Assembly: GCA_903896505.1 (NCBI GenBank)
Contig: CAITXU010000096.1
Span: 1 to 64,000, forward strand
Direction of reading: 5' to 3'
DNA from: an uncultured Verrucomicrobiota bacterium
GTDB taxonomy: Bacteria > Verrucomicrobiota > Verrucomicrobiia > Limisphaerales > UBA9464
Length of the DNA stretch: 64,000 nt
Shown here: positions 19,527 through 27,235 of the stretch, one piece after another
Layout: every line of letters begins with the position of its first letter
Numbering within the stretch: the stretch's first letter is position 1
Translations under genes and position numbers: made by a program
Notes under the pieces: generated by a model
Told to the model about the DNA's origin: nothing
The model's database searches: none
Seen by the model: only the letters and a program-made list of their open reading frames with translations

Positions 19527-22300
19527 GCCGCGACTCCCGGTCCATTCAGCGGAAGGTCCAGCGTAAACGTCGCCCCCCGACCCAGTCCCTCACTATGAAC
19601 CTCCAGCGAGCCACCCAACTCCCGAGCAGTCAGAGCCCCACTGTGCAAACCAAATCCATGACCATCCCGTTTGGTGGTAAAGCCATGGGCAAAGATACGG
19701 GTCAGATTCTCCGGTGGAATGCCGACTCCATTGTCTTCCACCATCACTCGAATGGCACCCGGCACCGCCACAATGCGAACGACAACCCGTTTTTCACCAT
19801 TGGGAGTGCCCTCGCAGGCCTGTTTCGCATTGCGCAACAGGTTGATAAGAATTTGCAGGATCTTGTGCTTTTCCGTCCGAATGGCCGGGACCTCCTCGAA
19901 TTCGCGCTGCAAATCGATGTCGTGGCGAACCATCATGGTTGAGTGAATCTGGAGCGCCTCCTCCACGATGTCGCTGATGTTCAAGGTTTGGACCATGGAG
20001 GCACCCCGGGCGAAATCCTGTTGGACTGTCACAATTTCCTTGATGTGCTCAATATTGTTCTGCAATTGGCTGAGCTCCTTCAGGACCGTCGCCTGTTCCG
20101 TCGCCACATGCTCCGACAGTTGGGTCAAGTAGGCGGGTATCTGGCGTCCGCGCGGGTCCACCGCCAAAAAATTCGGCAAGTCCTGCTGATGCTCCTGAAG
20201 CAAAGCCGCCAGTTTGGGGAGATTCCCTGCTTTTGATTTTCGCAGGCTCTCCGCCACAAAGGATGAAGCCACGTTGACGCTGTTGAGGACATTGCCCACA
20301 TTATGGAGGACGCTGGTCGCCACTTCCGCCATACCTGCCTTTCGGGATGCCTCGACAAACTGCCCGTGCATTCTGGCCATCTCGATTTCCCGGCGCTTCC
20401 GTTCCTCCAACTCCGCTGAAAGCATGGTGTTCGTCAGGGTTAGGGCGAGGCGTGCCTGCAGCAACCCCTGGCGAGCTCCCTCCAACTCCCCGGCGGCCCG
20501 TCCAACCTCCTCTTGAAGTCGATTAAAGGTGATGGCCATGTCTCCGACCTCGTCGTTGGAATGAACCACCACGGGTGTCAGACGAAACCGGGCCTTGGCC
20601 GATTCCAAATCGCCGGAGGCCAACGCCTTCATGGCGCGGGTAAAGTCCGCCAACGTGCCAGCGACCAGGTCTTCGGCTGCGCGGGACACCTCCACGGCGG
20701 AATGCGCGATCATGCCGGGCAGAATCAGCCCGACACTAAAGGTGAGCAAGGCCACGGCGACAAAGAGGTCCTCGAGAATGACAATTAACGCCTGATCGGT
20801 CTTTGGCACCTTTTCGACGGCTATCAGATAGCCAATGGCATCCAGCGTCAGAACCAAAAGCATGGCCCCGGTCAACTTGACATGAAGGGTCTTGCCCATC
20901 CAGGGAAGTCCCTGCTTGATCCGGTCTGACACCACCCTCCAAGCGTATAAGACCGAGCCCGAATAGGCAAAGGCGATACCAATCAGGACGGTTCGCAAGC
21001 CAAATTGTTGAAATCCAAGGATGACGGTCACACCCCAGATGAAGGCGGCCAGAACGCCAAGGCCTATTGTGCCACGCGGTGCACGATAGGGACGCTCCAA
21101 GTTGGGCTCGTTGCGGCGCAGGAGCCAGACCGCCACATTGGGCATGGCAATTCCGATCAAATAGGTAAGATTGGCCGCAGCCACCAGCCAAATCGGGTCG
21201 CCAATCCAAAGAAAGGCGATGGCGGAGCCGGCGGTCAGGAGGGTGGCCGCCCAAGGTGTATCGGTCCGGGACCGGAGGCTTAGGAATTCGGGGAGCAAAC
21301 CATCTTCTGAAAGCTGCGAGAGTGTTCGGGCCGCACCTGCAAGCGGTGCCAGGGAGCCGTGCAGCATATTGAACACCATGAACCCCACTGCCGCTGCGGT
21401 GGCGGACGCACCCAACAAGGGAGCGAACGTCGGACCCAGGACCGGAGCCAGTTCCGGCTTGCTGACCGCGTCGGCCCCGATGGTTCCCAGCCAGACAATC
21501 GGAAGCACAATAAAATAGAGGGCTGCCAGCAGCGCGCTGGCCAGCATGGCCCTGGGAACATTGCGCTTGGGATCAATCGTTTCTCCTACATGGCAAGCCG
21601 CCTGTTCAAAAGCCGGCGCGGCAAATCCGACCAGATACAACCCAGCCATGATGCTGGTCAATTCCCCAAACTTTCCTGGAAATGGGACCGTCAGATCGTA
21701 ATGAAAGGCCTGCTTCCAATCCACGTGGCCGCTAAAAATAGGGATGAAAGCGGACAGGAATGCCAGGGAGGCCGATGCTACCGCAATGGGAATGGCACTT
21801 CGCATCACCCATTTGACCCCGCAGAGATTGAGGATCGTGAAGCCTGCGACAATGACCGTGGCCAATACCTGCTGGGGAATCGACTGGAAAAAAAGCGATT
21901 TCAAGGCGCCCGCCGCCAACAACGCCGTCAGTCCGCAGGTCGGAACCCATCCCCACCAGTAACAAACCCCGGTCAAATTGGCCAGGACCGGGCTGTAAGG
22001 CCGAAAGGCTTCGGCGCAGGTGGCGGCAATTCCACCCACCCGATGAGGATACATCAGGATCAATTCAGTCCACCCGGGGGTGGCCATCCAGCTCAACACC
22101 AAACCGACGATCAGAAGCAAAACAGCGGCACTTCCCTGCCCGGGAATTCCCTCTTGACCGATGAACAGCGCACTGAGAAGGAACAGGCTCTGATTGATAC
22201 CTCCCATGGCAACGGAGGTGGTGCCAATCCAACCCACGGTGCGCGGATGGGGCCGGATTGCCGTCACGGCGGATGTTGCTGGAGCTGCCGGTGCGTTCAT
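19523..22300 (-). CDS. APC-family permease fused to a histidine kinase
   Basis: A 925-residue protein. About residues 20-470 form an amino acid/polyamine permease of the APC superfamily: roughly a dozen hydrophobic helices, [20 protein letters not shown] at helix 1, [18 protein letters not shown] and [20 protein letters not shown]. Two further membrane segments (about 485-545) follow. Next come a HAMP-like linker ([17 protein letters not shown]), a coiled coil, an H-box [17 protein letters not shown] near 660, and an ATPase domain with [24 protein letters not shown] and [10 protein letters not shown]. It is probably a transporter-type nutrient sensor, analogous in logic to CbrA, which uses a different transporter fold. 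It is co-translated with the hybrid kinase downstream. Confidence 0.88.
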   Translation of the reverse strand: MNAPAAPATSAVTAIRPHPRTVGWIGTTSVAMGGINQSLFLLSALFIGQEGIPGQGSAAVLLLIVGLVLSWMATPGWTELILMYPHRVGGIAATCAEAFRPYSPVLANLTGVCYWWGWVPTCGLTALLAAGALKSLFFQSIPQQVLATVIVAGFTILNLCGVKWVMRSAIPIAVASASLAFLSAFIPIFSGHVDWKQAFHYDLTVPFPGKFGELTSIMAGLYLVGFAAPAFEQAACHVGETIDPKRNVPRAMLASALLAALYFIVLPIVWLGTIGADAVSKPELAPVLGPTFAPLLGASATAAAVGFMVFNMLHGSLAPLAGAARTLSQLSEDGLLPEFLSLRSRTDTPWAATLLTAGSAIAFLWIGDPIWLVAAANLTYLIGIAMPNVAVWLLRRNEPNLERPYRAPRGTIGLGVLAAFIWGVTVILGFQQFGLRTVLIGIAFAYSGSVLYAWRVVSDRIKQGLPWMGKTLHVKLTGAMLLVLTLDAIGYLIAVEKVPKTDQALIVILEDLFVAVALLTFSVGLILPGMIAHSAVEVSRAAEDLVAGTLADFTRAMKALASGDLESAKARFRLTPVVVHSNDEVGDMAITFNRLQEEVGRAAGELEGARQGLLQARLALTLTNTMLSAELEERKRREIEMARMHGQFVEASRKAGMAEVATSVLHNVGNVLNSVNVASSFVAESLRKSKAGNLPKLAALLQEHQQDLPNFLAVDPRGRQIPAYLTQLSEHVATEQATVLKELSQLQNNIEHIKEIVTVQQDFARGASMVQTLNISDIVEEALQIHSTMMVRHDIDLQREFEEVPAIRTEKHKILQILINLLRNAKQACEGTPNGEKRVVVRIVAVPGAIRVMVEDNGVGIPPENLTRIFAHGFTTKRDGHGFGLHSGALTARELGGSLEVHSEGLGRGATFTLDLPLNGPGVAA

Positions 22301-22772
22301 GTGTCGGAGTCGTTCAAATCGTTCACGTCGAGACCCCGTCGAATTTCAAATCTCCCGAGGGCAACTGCTTTCATTCAGAGCCTGACGCGACGGAGTATGA
22401 TCCTGCCATTACGGTGGACAAACGGAAGCGAATATTTTGCACGACCAAGGTGGATGGAATGCACCCGAAACACGACACTAGCCCCCGACACCCCTCAAGA
22501 AGCCCCAATGGGCCGGCCACCTTTCTCTAAGATTCACGCTAATCAATGCACCCGAATTTTCCTTAGTTAATAATCTATATCTATCTTAGTGTATTTACAG
22601 GATTTCATCACCTGATACGAAAGAGCAAAACCTGTTGATAGTGTCGCTCCATTTGATAGTCTATTTCCATCGAGGACGGGCATGGTGTCCACGGCTGGCA
22701 TTTTCTTCTGAACCAAAGGTCAGGTCATTTCTTATACCGTTGTGACCTCGAAGTTTATCCTCTTTATTCGAA
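22301..22772. other. Divergent intergenic region with AT-rich segment
   Basis: These 472 bases separate the permease-kinase (minus) from an orphan kinase (plus). No gene is recognised. Bases 22555-22625 are strikingly AT-rich for this genome (TTAATAATCTATATCTATCT), which suggests promoter DNA. TTGATA at 22635-22640 could be a -35 element, but no convincing -10 was found. Confidence 0.4.
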
Positions 22773-23627
22773 ATGGATTCCTCCAACGTGCCCACCGCCC
22801 CACGGCCCAAACCCGGCGTGGAAGGGCATCTCGCCGTGCCGAACTTTGACGTGAGTCTGACATCGTTTCGTCCTGATGAAATCCGCACCCATTTGGCGGG
22901 GGCCAACTGGATACCCTCCCTCCCGACGTCCAAGCGTCCGACAGGGTTAAGCCGTGAAGAATTGACCCGGATCAATCATGAAGTGCGGACTCCGATGAAC
23001 GGGATTCTCGGGTTTGCCGGACTGCTGTTGGAGACCCCTTTGAACGGCGATCAGAAGGCCTTTGCGCGGACCATTGAGGAATGCGGCCATTCCCTGCTCG
23101 CCTTCTGGGATACGCTATTGGACCTCTGGACGCTGGAAGCGGCTGACCTCCAATTACAGCCAGTGGATTTTGATCCAGTGCCTGTCATTCAGGAGGCGGC
23201 CGAATCGATCCGCGCCGCAGCAGCACGGAAAGGTTTAGAGATACGATTTGAGCCGCCGGAAGTCGGCTCAGTCCTGTTGACCTCAGACCCTGCCCGGTTT
23301 CGTCAGACGCTGCATTGTCTTCTCGACAATGCCCTCAAATTCACCGCTCAGGGCCAAATCGGATTGTCTTTGTCAGAAAAACGTCCGGGGTGGTGTCGGA
23401 TGACGGTCTCTGATACCGGCATCGGCATTCCCTCTTCAGAACTTGAACGAATCTTTCTACCATTCACCCAGGTCGATTCCTCACCCAGCCGCCATCAGGG
23501 CGGATGTGGTCTTGGACTTACCATGGCCCGTCGGTTGGTAGAACTCCAAGGTGGAACGATGGGATGCGAAAGCCACCCAGGGACCGGATCCCGGTTTTGG
23601 TTTGAGCTCCCCGCTAAAACGTCTTAG
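22773..23627 (+). CDS. Orphan soluble histidine kinase (HisKA-HATPase)
   Basis: A 284-residue kinase core without a membrane segment or receiver. About 70 N-terminal residues of unknown fold precede the H-box, INHEVRTPMNGILGFAGLLL, near residue 68. The ATPase domain shows LLDNALKFTAQG (N box), VSDTGIGIPSSEL (G1), IFLPFTQVD (F box) and GGCGLGLTMARRL (G2). It is close in type to the HisKA-HATPase part of hybrid kinases, such as the one 3 kb away, so it may act on those receivers. No PAS or other sensor domain is seen. It converges with the outer-membrane gene, overlapping it by 14 bases. Confidence 0.88.
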   Translation: MDSSNVPTAPRPKPGVEGHLAVPNFDVSLTSFRPDEIRTHLAGANWIPSLPTSKRPTGLSREELTRINHEVRTPMNGILGFAGLLLETPLNGDQKAFARTIEECGHSLLAFWDTLLDLWTLEAADLQLQPVDFDPVPVIQEAAESIRAAAARKGLEIRFEPPEVGSVLLTSDPARFRQTLHCLLDNALKFTAQGQIGLSLSEKRPGWCRMTVSDTGIGIPSSELERIFLPFTQVDSSPSRHQGGCGLGLTMARRLVELQGGTMGCESHPGTGSRFWFELPAKTS

Positions 23628-24717
23628 ACAATCTAAGAAGAATGACGAAGTCTGCAAATCCAGCCGCCACCGGCGCAATACCTGCATCCCGCTCCGCGAT
23701 GCTCTGTTGTCGGTTGCGGTAGACCGCCACTGGAGCCGTCAGTGAAGCAGACCAGGTATGGAGCATGACAGAGACGCCTGGCTCCACCGAAACGACATAG
23801 CCAGGACGCCGGAACCCCTCACTTCCGCCGACCAGATCGTGAACCGGCACGCCCTCAATCCGGCCTCCGAGGCTCAAGGCCACGGAATGGGCCGGCCACG
23901 CGGTCCATTCCAATCCTCCGCGGGCCACATAGTTATCCGTTATCGAATAATCGCCATTGAGGCTAGCGGTCGGGGTGTATTTTTCCTGGGGTGTTGCTGT
24001 GTAGGCCCCTCCAACGTATGCGGCGAGTCTTGGGACCAACTGCTGGAAGGCCGACAGTTCCAGCACCCCGCCCCATCCTCCAGCCCCCAACTGGATCGAT
24101 TGATCGACGGCGTGCGTCTGAGCGACAGGGCCTCTGCGTCCGGGTATTAGAAAGGTATCCTGCACATCCCCGTCCCCAGTCGGCATGGACAGGCCAAGCC
24201 CAACCTGAACGTTACCTCGCGGGTGGTCGGAAGGATTGAAGACCCAGCCTCGAGTCATCCATCGAAGGTCACCCAAGCCGTCGGACTGCGTGTGAAAACG
24301 CCCGAGGATGGTCCTCTGACCGTTCAAGGCCCGAACCACTTGCGACCGGTCATTGATCGCCAATGGAACCGTCAACTCCGTGCTCCAACGCGGCGTCAGC
24401 GAATACCTGATCGCGAGATCGATAAAGTGCGAATCGTTGATTTCCTGACTTCCCTCGGCCTCGCGCTGCGTCTGCTCGACGTCCCCGCTAAACATCCTGT
24501 CCGAATGCAGCCACCGATACCCGATCGACGCTTCCCAATTCAATTCCGTGGAAGTCCCATTGGCGGACGTCAACCCGCAGCTGCCACCTCCGGCCCCCCG
24601 GGAAGCGATGCACCCCTGGCCGGAAACCGTCATTGAACCTCCCGTGGCCAGCACGAGTGCCAGGCACGGCCATAGCCCAGGACCACCGGCGCTTCCGAAA
24701 TCAAACGTCTGCTTCAT
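23614..24717 (-). CDS. Outer-membrane beta-barrel protein
   Basis: A 367-residue protein with an N-terminal export signal (LWPCLALVLATGGSMTVSGQ) and alternating hydrophobic/polar beta strands. Examples are LNWEASIGYRWL, HFIDLAIRYSL, WSTELTVPLAI, NVQVGLGLSMPTGDG and ADFVILLRLSKTF. It ends in Phe, as expected for substrates of the barrel assembly machinery. A Cys-rich stretch follows the signal (GCIASRGAGGGSCG). The pattern resembles transporter-like barrel families found in Gram-negative genomes. No specific substrate can be given. Confidence 0.7.
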   Translation of the reverse strand: MKQTFDFGSAGGPGLWPCLALVLATGGSMTVSGQGCIASRGAGGGSCGLTSANGTSTELNWEASIGYRWLHSDRMFSGDVEQTQREAEGSQEINDSHFIDLAIRYSLTPRWSTELTVPLAINDRSQVVRALNGQRTILGRFHTQSDGLGDLRWMTRGWVFNPSDHPRGNVQVGLGLSMPTGDGDVQDTFLIPGRRGPVAQTHAVDQSIQLGAGGWGGVLELSAFQQLVPRLAAYVGGAYTATPQEKYTPTASLNGDYSITDNYVARGGLEWTAWPAHSVALSLGGRIEGVPVHDLVGGSEGFRRPGYVVSVEPGVSVMLHTWSASLTAPVAVYRNRQQSIAERDAGIAPVAAGFADFVILLRLSKTF

Positions 24718-25061
24718 ATGACCCGATCACTCGAAGGCAGCATGAAGGTTGGCACGGGATTTAATTGACCCGTCCTGGATGGAGAAAATGTCAGCATCAC
24801 GCAGGGGCTTATTACCCCCAGATACCCGCATCCGCCAAATCATTTAGGCGAACAGGGGCAATTCAGGGGCAAAATGGTCCTTTTATAGGGCCAGACGTTC
24901 AGACTCGAACGCCGCGTCTTCGCGGTCCGCGCTCCAACCAATGGCGTTTACCGCCAGGGAATGATTTTACGTAACCTCTTCGGGGACACCCCGTCTTTAA
25001 CGACGAACCCCACGCCGATTATCGACATCCCGTCATCCCTCCGCGTCAAAACGCTCACTCT
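24718..25061. other. Divergent intergenic region
   Basis: These 344 bases lie between the barrel gene (minus) and a secreted protein gene (plus). No gene is seen. A direct repeat, CAGGGGCAA, occurs twice about 12 bases apart near 24852-24872 and is followed by TTTTATAGGG. This could be an operator or promoter, but nothing firm supports that. Confidence 0.35.
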
Positions 25062-25793
25062 ATGAAACGCATCACACTGGTTCTCGCTTCCACTCTCGCG
25101 CTCGGCTCGCTCTGGCAGGCTGTCGCGGGTCCCGCCGAAGAATTGACATCCGCAGCACGAAAACTCGCCGAACAACCCAACTATTCGTGGAAACAAACCA
25201 CCGAAGTCGCGGGTGGCGGAAATGGAGGACGGGGTCCCGGCCCAGTCGAAGGCAAGGTTGAAAAGAATGGATACGCCGTTCTTTCCATGTCCCGTGGCGA
25301 AACCTCCATTCAATCGGTCATCAAAGGCGACAAGGGGGCCATCAAGATCGGCGACGAATGGAAATCGGCCGCAGAGGCCTCCGCAGACACGAGCGGCGGT
25401 GGTGGAGGATGGAATCCTGGCCGGTTTTTCGCACGCACGCTCAAAACCTTCAAGACACCGGCCGCTCAGGTGGAGTCATTGGCTGGCAAGGTGAAGGACC
25501 TGAAGAAGACCGACTCCGGTTTTTCGGGTGAACTGACCGAAGACGGTGCCAAGGAATATCTCTCCATGGGCGGACGCGGCGGAGGCGACGCCCCGAGTAT
25601 TGAAGGAGCCAAGGGGAATGCGACCTTCTGGGTCAAGGACGGAGCCCTGACCAAATTCTCCTTCCAAGTTCAGGGCAAGGTCTCCTTTAACGGTAATGAC
25701 AGGGATGTGGATCGAACTACCACCATCGAGATCAAGGATGTCGGCACCACCAAAGTGGAAGTTCCGGTAGCAGCCCAGAAGAAAGCCTCCTGA
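25062..25793 (+). CDS. Secreted protein of unknown function, Gly-rich
   Basis: A 243-residue protein with a clear signal peptide (MKRITLVLASTLALGSLWQA followed by VAG). The mature part begins with a helical segment, then Gly-rich patches (GGGNGGRGPGP; SGGGGGWNPGRF; MGGRGGGD). It contains KDLKKTDSGFSGELTEDGA and ends in a strand-rich region (FSFQVQGKVSFNGNDRDVDR). The overall pattern, with strands that read out conversion of one state to another, recalls LolA/LppX-like periplasmic folds, but this is only an impression. No catalytic motif is visible and there is no obvious operon partner. Confidence 0.75.
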   Translation: MKRITLVLASTLALGSLWQAVAGPAEELTSAARKLAEQPNYSWKQTTEVAGGGNGGRGPGPVEGKVEKNGYAVLSMSRGETSIQSVIKGDKGAIKIGDEWKSAAEASADTSGGGGGWNPGRFFARTLKTFKTPAAQVESLAGKVKDLKKTDSGFSGELTEDGAKEYLSMGGRGGGDAPSIEGAKGNATFWVKDGALTKFSFQVQGKVSFNGNDRDVDRTTTIEIKDVGTTKVEVPVAAQKKAS

Positions 25794-25829
25794 CCAGGAC
25801 CATGGATGTCCGGGTGGCCAGCCTAGGAT

Positions 25830-26117
25830 ATGTGCATGATGACTCAATATCTTGCCCGATCCATTTCGTTTCCATACCCCAGCCCGGCCATCATTACCAC
25901 CTTTGGACCTGCCGCCCTCATCCGATGCCCGGATGGACAGGTTCACCTCCAGGGCGGCGGACGCCGTGAACGGATTGAAGCCCGGGAGTGGATCAGTCTT
26001 TTCAGGCCAGAACTGGTGCTCAAGCCACAGGAGGCCGCGTCGGACTGTTCAGTCGCCGTCGGAGATAGCGACCCTTTTCAACCTCAACAATCCCCGGGAA
26101 GGTGTCCCTTCCATTGA
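25830..26117 (+). CDS. Possible small protein
   Basis: A 95-codon open frame in an otherwise empty 354-base gap (25794-26147). The stretch PDGQVHLQGGG followed by REWISLFRPELVLK reads like a folded small protein, and I have a vague memory of similar small Verrucomicrobial proteins containing EAREWISLF. There is no ribosome binding site. The ATGs at 25830, 25836 and 25839 are alternative starts. It could equally be noise. Confidence 0.3.
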   Translation: MCMMTQYLARSISFPYPSPAIITTFGPAALIRCPDGQVHLQGGGRRERIEAREWISLFRPELVLKPQEAASDCSVAVGDSDPFQPQQSPGRCPFH

Positions 26118-26147
26118 ATGAGGGACCATAAGCTCGACATCGGGCTC

Positions 26148-27119
26148 TCAGTATGGCCCAACGGCAATGAAATTGAATTCAACCGGGATCGTCACGGGAC
26201 TACCCGACACCGTGTGGAACTCCAAAAACGAGTACTCCCTGTAACCTGCACTATTATCGATAACGGTGGTGACATTTTGCGATGGTTCATCCGGGCTGGC
26301 TATCACCGTGGGTGGGGAACTGAACGGCACGTCGTAGACAATCTCATAGAGGCTGTAGGCCTGCGTTATTGAAGGCTTGACGGTAAATCCACTGCCGCGA
26401 CGCACGATGCCATCTTTGGAAACCGATCCACGGATGATCCGCATTTTGGGCTCCGGCGAAACCACGATCCCGGAATCATCCCTCAACTGGCTCGCGGCGA
26501 TGGTCTTCTGGGCCAGTTTTGTTCCGGAAATGGAGCCGTCCAGGATGCGATTTCCGTCCAGGGAACCGGACGCCGCATTACCCGTGGTCAACAAATCGGA
26601 CCAGGTAAACCCATTCAACCTGGAGGCATTCTGGGCCAAATCGGCGCTGGCTGATGAAACAGCAGAAAGAGCATTCGTGGCGTACGCCGCCGTTCCAGCG
26701 GTGTTTGCCACCAGCGCGAAGGGAACGGAAAGAATCTGTTGGCGTGGTTGAATGGAAATTCCTCCGACCGAAAGTTCAAGAAAAGCAGGCGCGTTGGGGA
26801 CGAGGGCCTGAGCAACCAGGATTTGGCCAAAGTCGCGGCTCTGAGCATCGGTTCCGCCCAGAAGGGTGTTGAACACGCTTCCAACAAGGGCAACCGAATT
26901 GGTTCGAGGGCCCCAGAGCAATCGCCCGTTAAAAACGGCATCGAAGACCCGGAATACGACGTTGGTATTTCCATCTGGGAGCTTGTTGCCTGCAGAATCC
27001 AGCAAAGCCCCTTGATAATTGATGGCCGACGGCACGGAAATCGGTTGTTGGGCATGGGACAATGGCACTAGGACAGCCAAAACAACCAGTGTCAGATAGG
27101 GTTTGAGGTTGAATTTCAT
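26148..27119 (-). CDS. Secreted fibre-like protein, last gene of the Tc-like operon
   Basis: A 323-residue protein with signal peptide MKFNLKPYLTLVVLAVLVPL followed by SHAQQ. Residues about 30-115 are nearly identical to the paralogue at 41596-42657 (SAINYQGALLDSAGNKLPDG; VFNGRLLWGPRTNSVALVGS). An Ala/Ser-rich heptad-like stretch follows (AAYATNALSAVSSASADLAQ), then a C-terminal beta domain ending FNFIAVGPY. The layout (conserved head, helical stalk, divergent tip) resembles phage tail-fibre and H-type-lectin-like tips. It follows the RHS toxin-like gene by about 116 bases on the same strand. A role in receptor binding or display is an inference. Confidence 0.7.
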   Translation of the reverse strand: MKFNLKPYLTLVVLAVLVPLSHAQQPISVPSAINYQGALLDSAGNKLPDGNTNVVFRVFDAVFNGRLLWGPRTNSVALVGSVFNTLLGGTDAQSRDFGQILVAQALVPNAPAFLELSVGGISIQPRQQILSVPFALVANTAGTAAYATNALSAVSSASADLAQNASRLNGFTWSDLLTTGNAASGSLDGNRILDGSISGTKLAQKTIAASQLRDDSGIVVSPEPKMRIIRGSVSKDGIVRRGSGFTVKPSITQAYSLYEIVYDVPFSSPPTVIASPDEPSQNVTTVIDNSAGYREYSFLEFHTVSGSPVTIPVEFNFIAVGPY

Positions 27120-27235
27120 AAGGCCTGAACGGTCAATATTCAACTTTACGGGAACCAACGTTAAATTGCAGCACCGAACTTGTATTCGCAAATTGCCGCA
27201 ATCCTTAAAATGGAGCCGAGGCATGGTCATTGGAA

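Noticed and set aside
21359..22570. Plus-strand open frame of 403 codons
   Set aside because: Antisense to the permease helices; composition is polar and repetitive as expected of a shadow frame.
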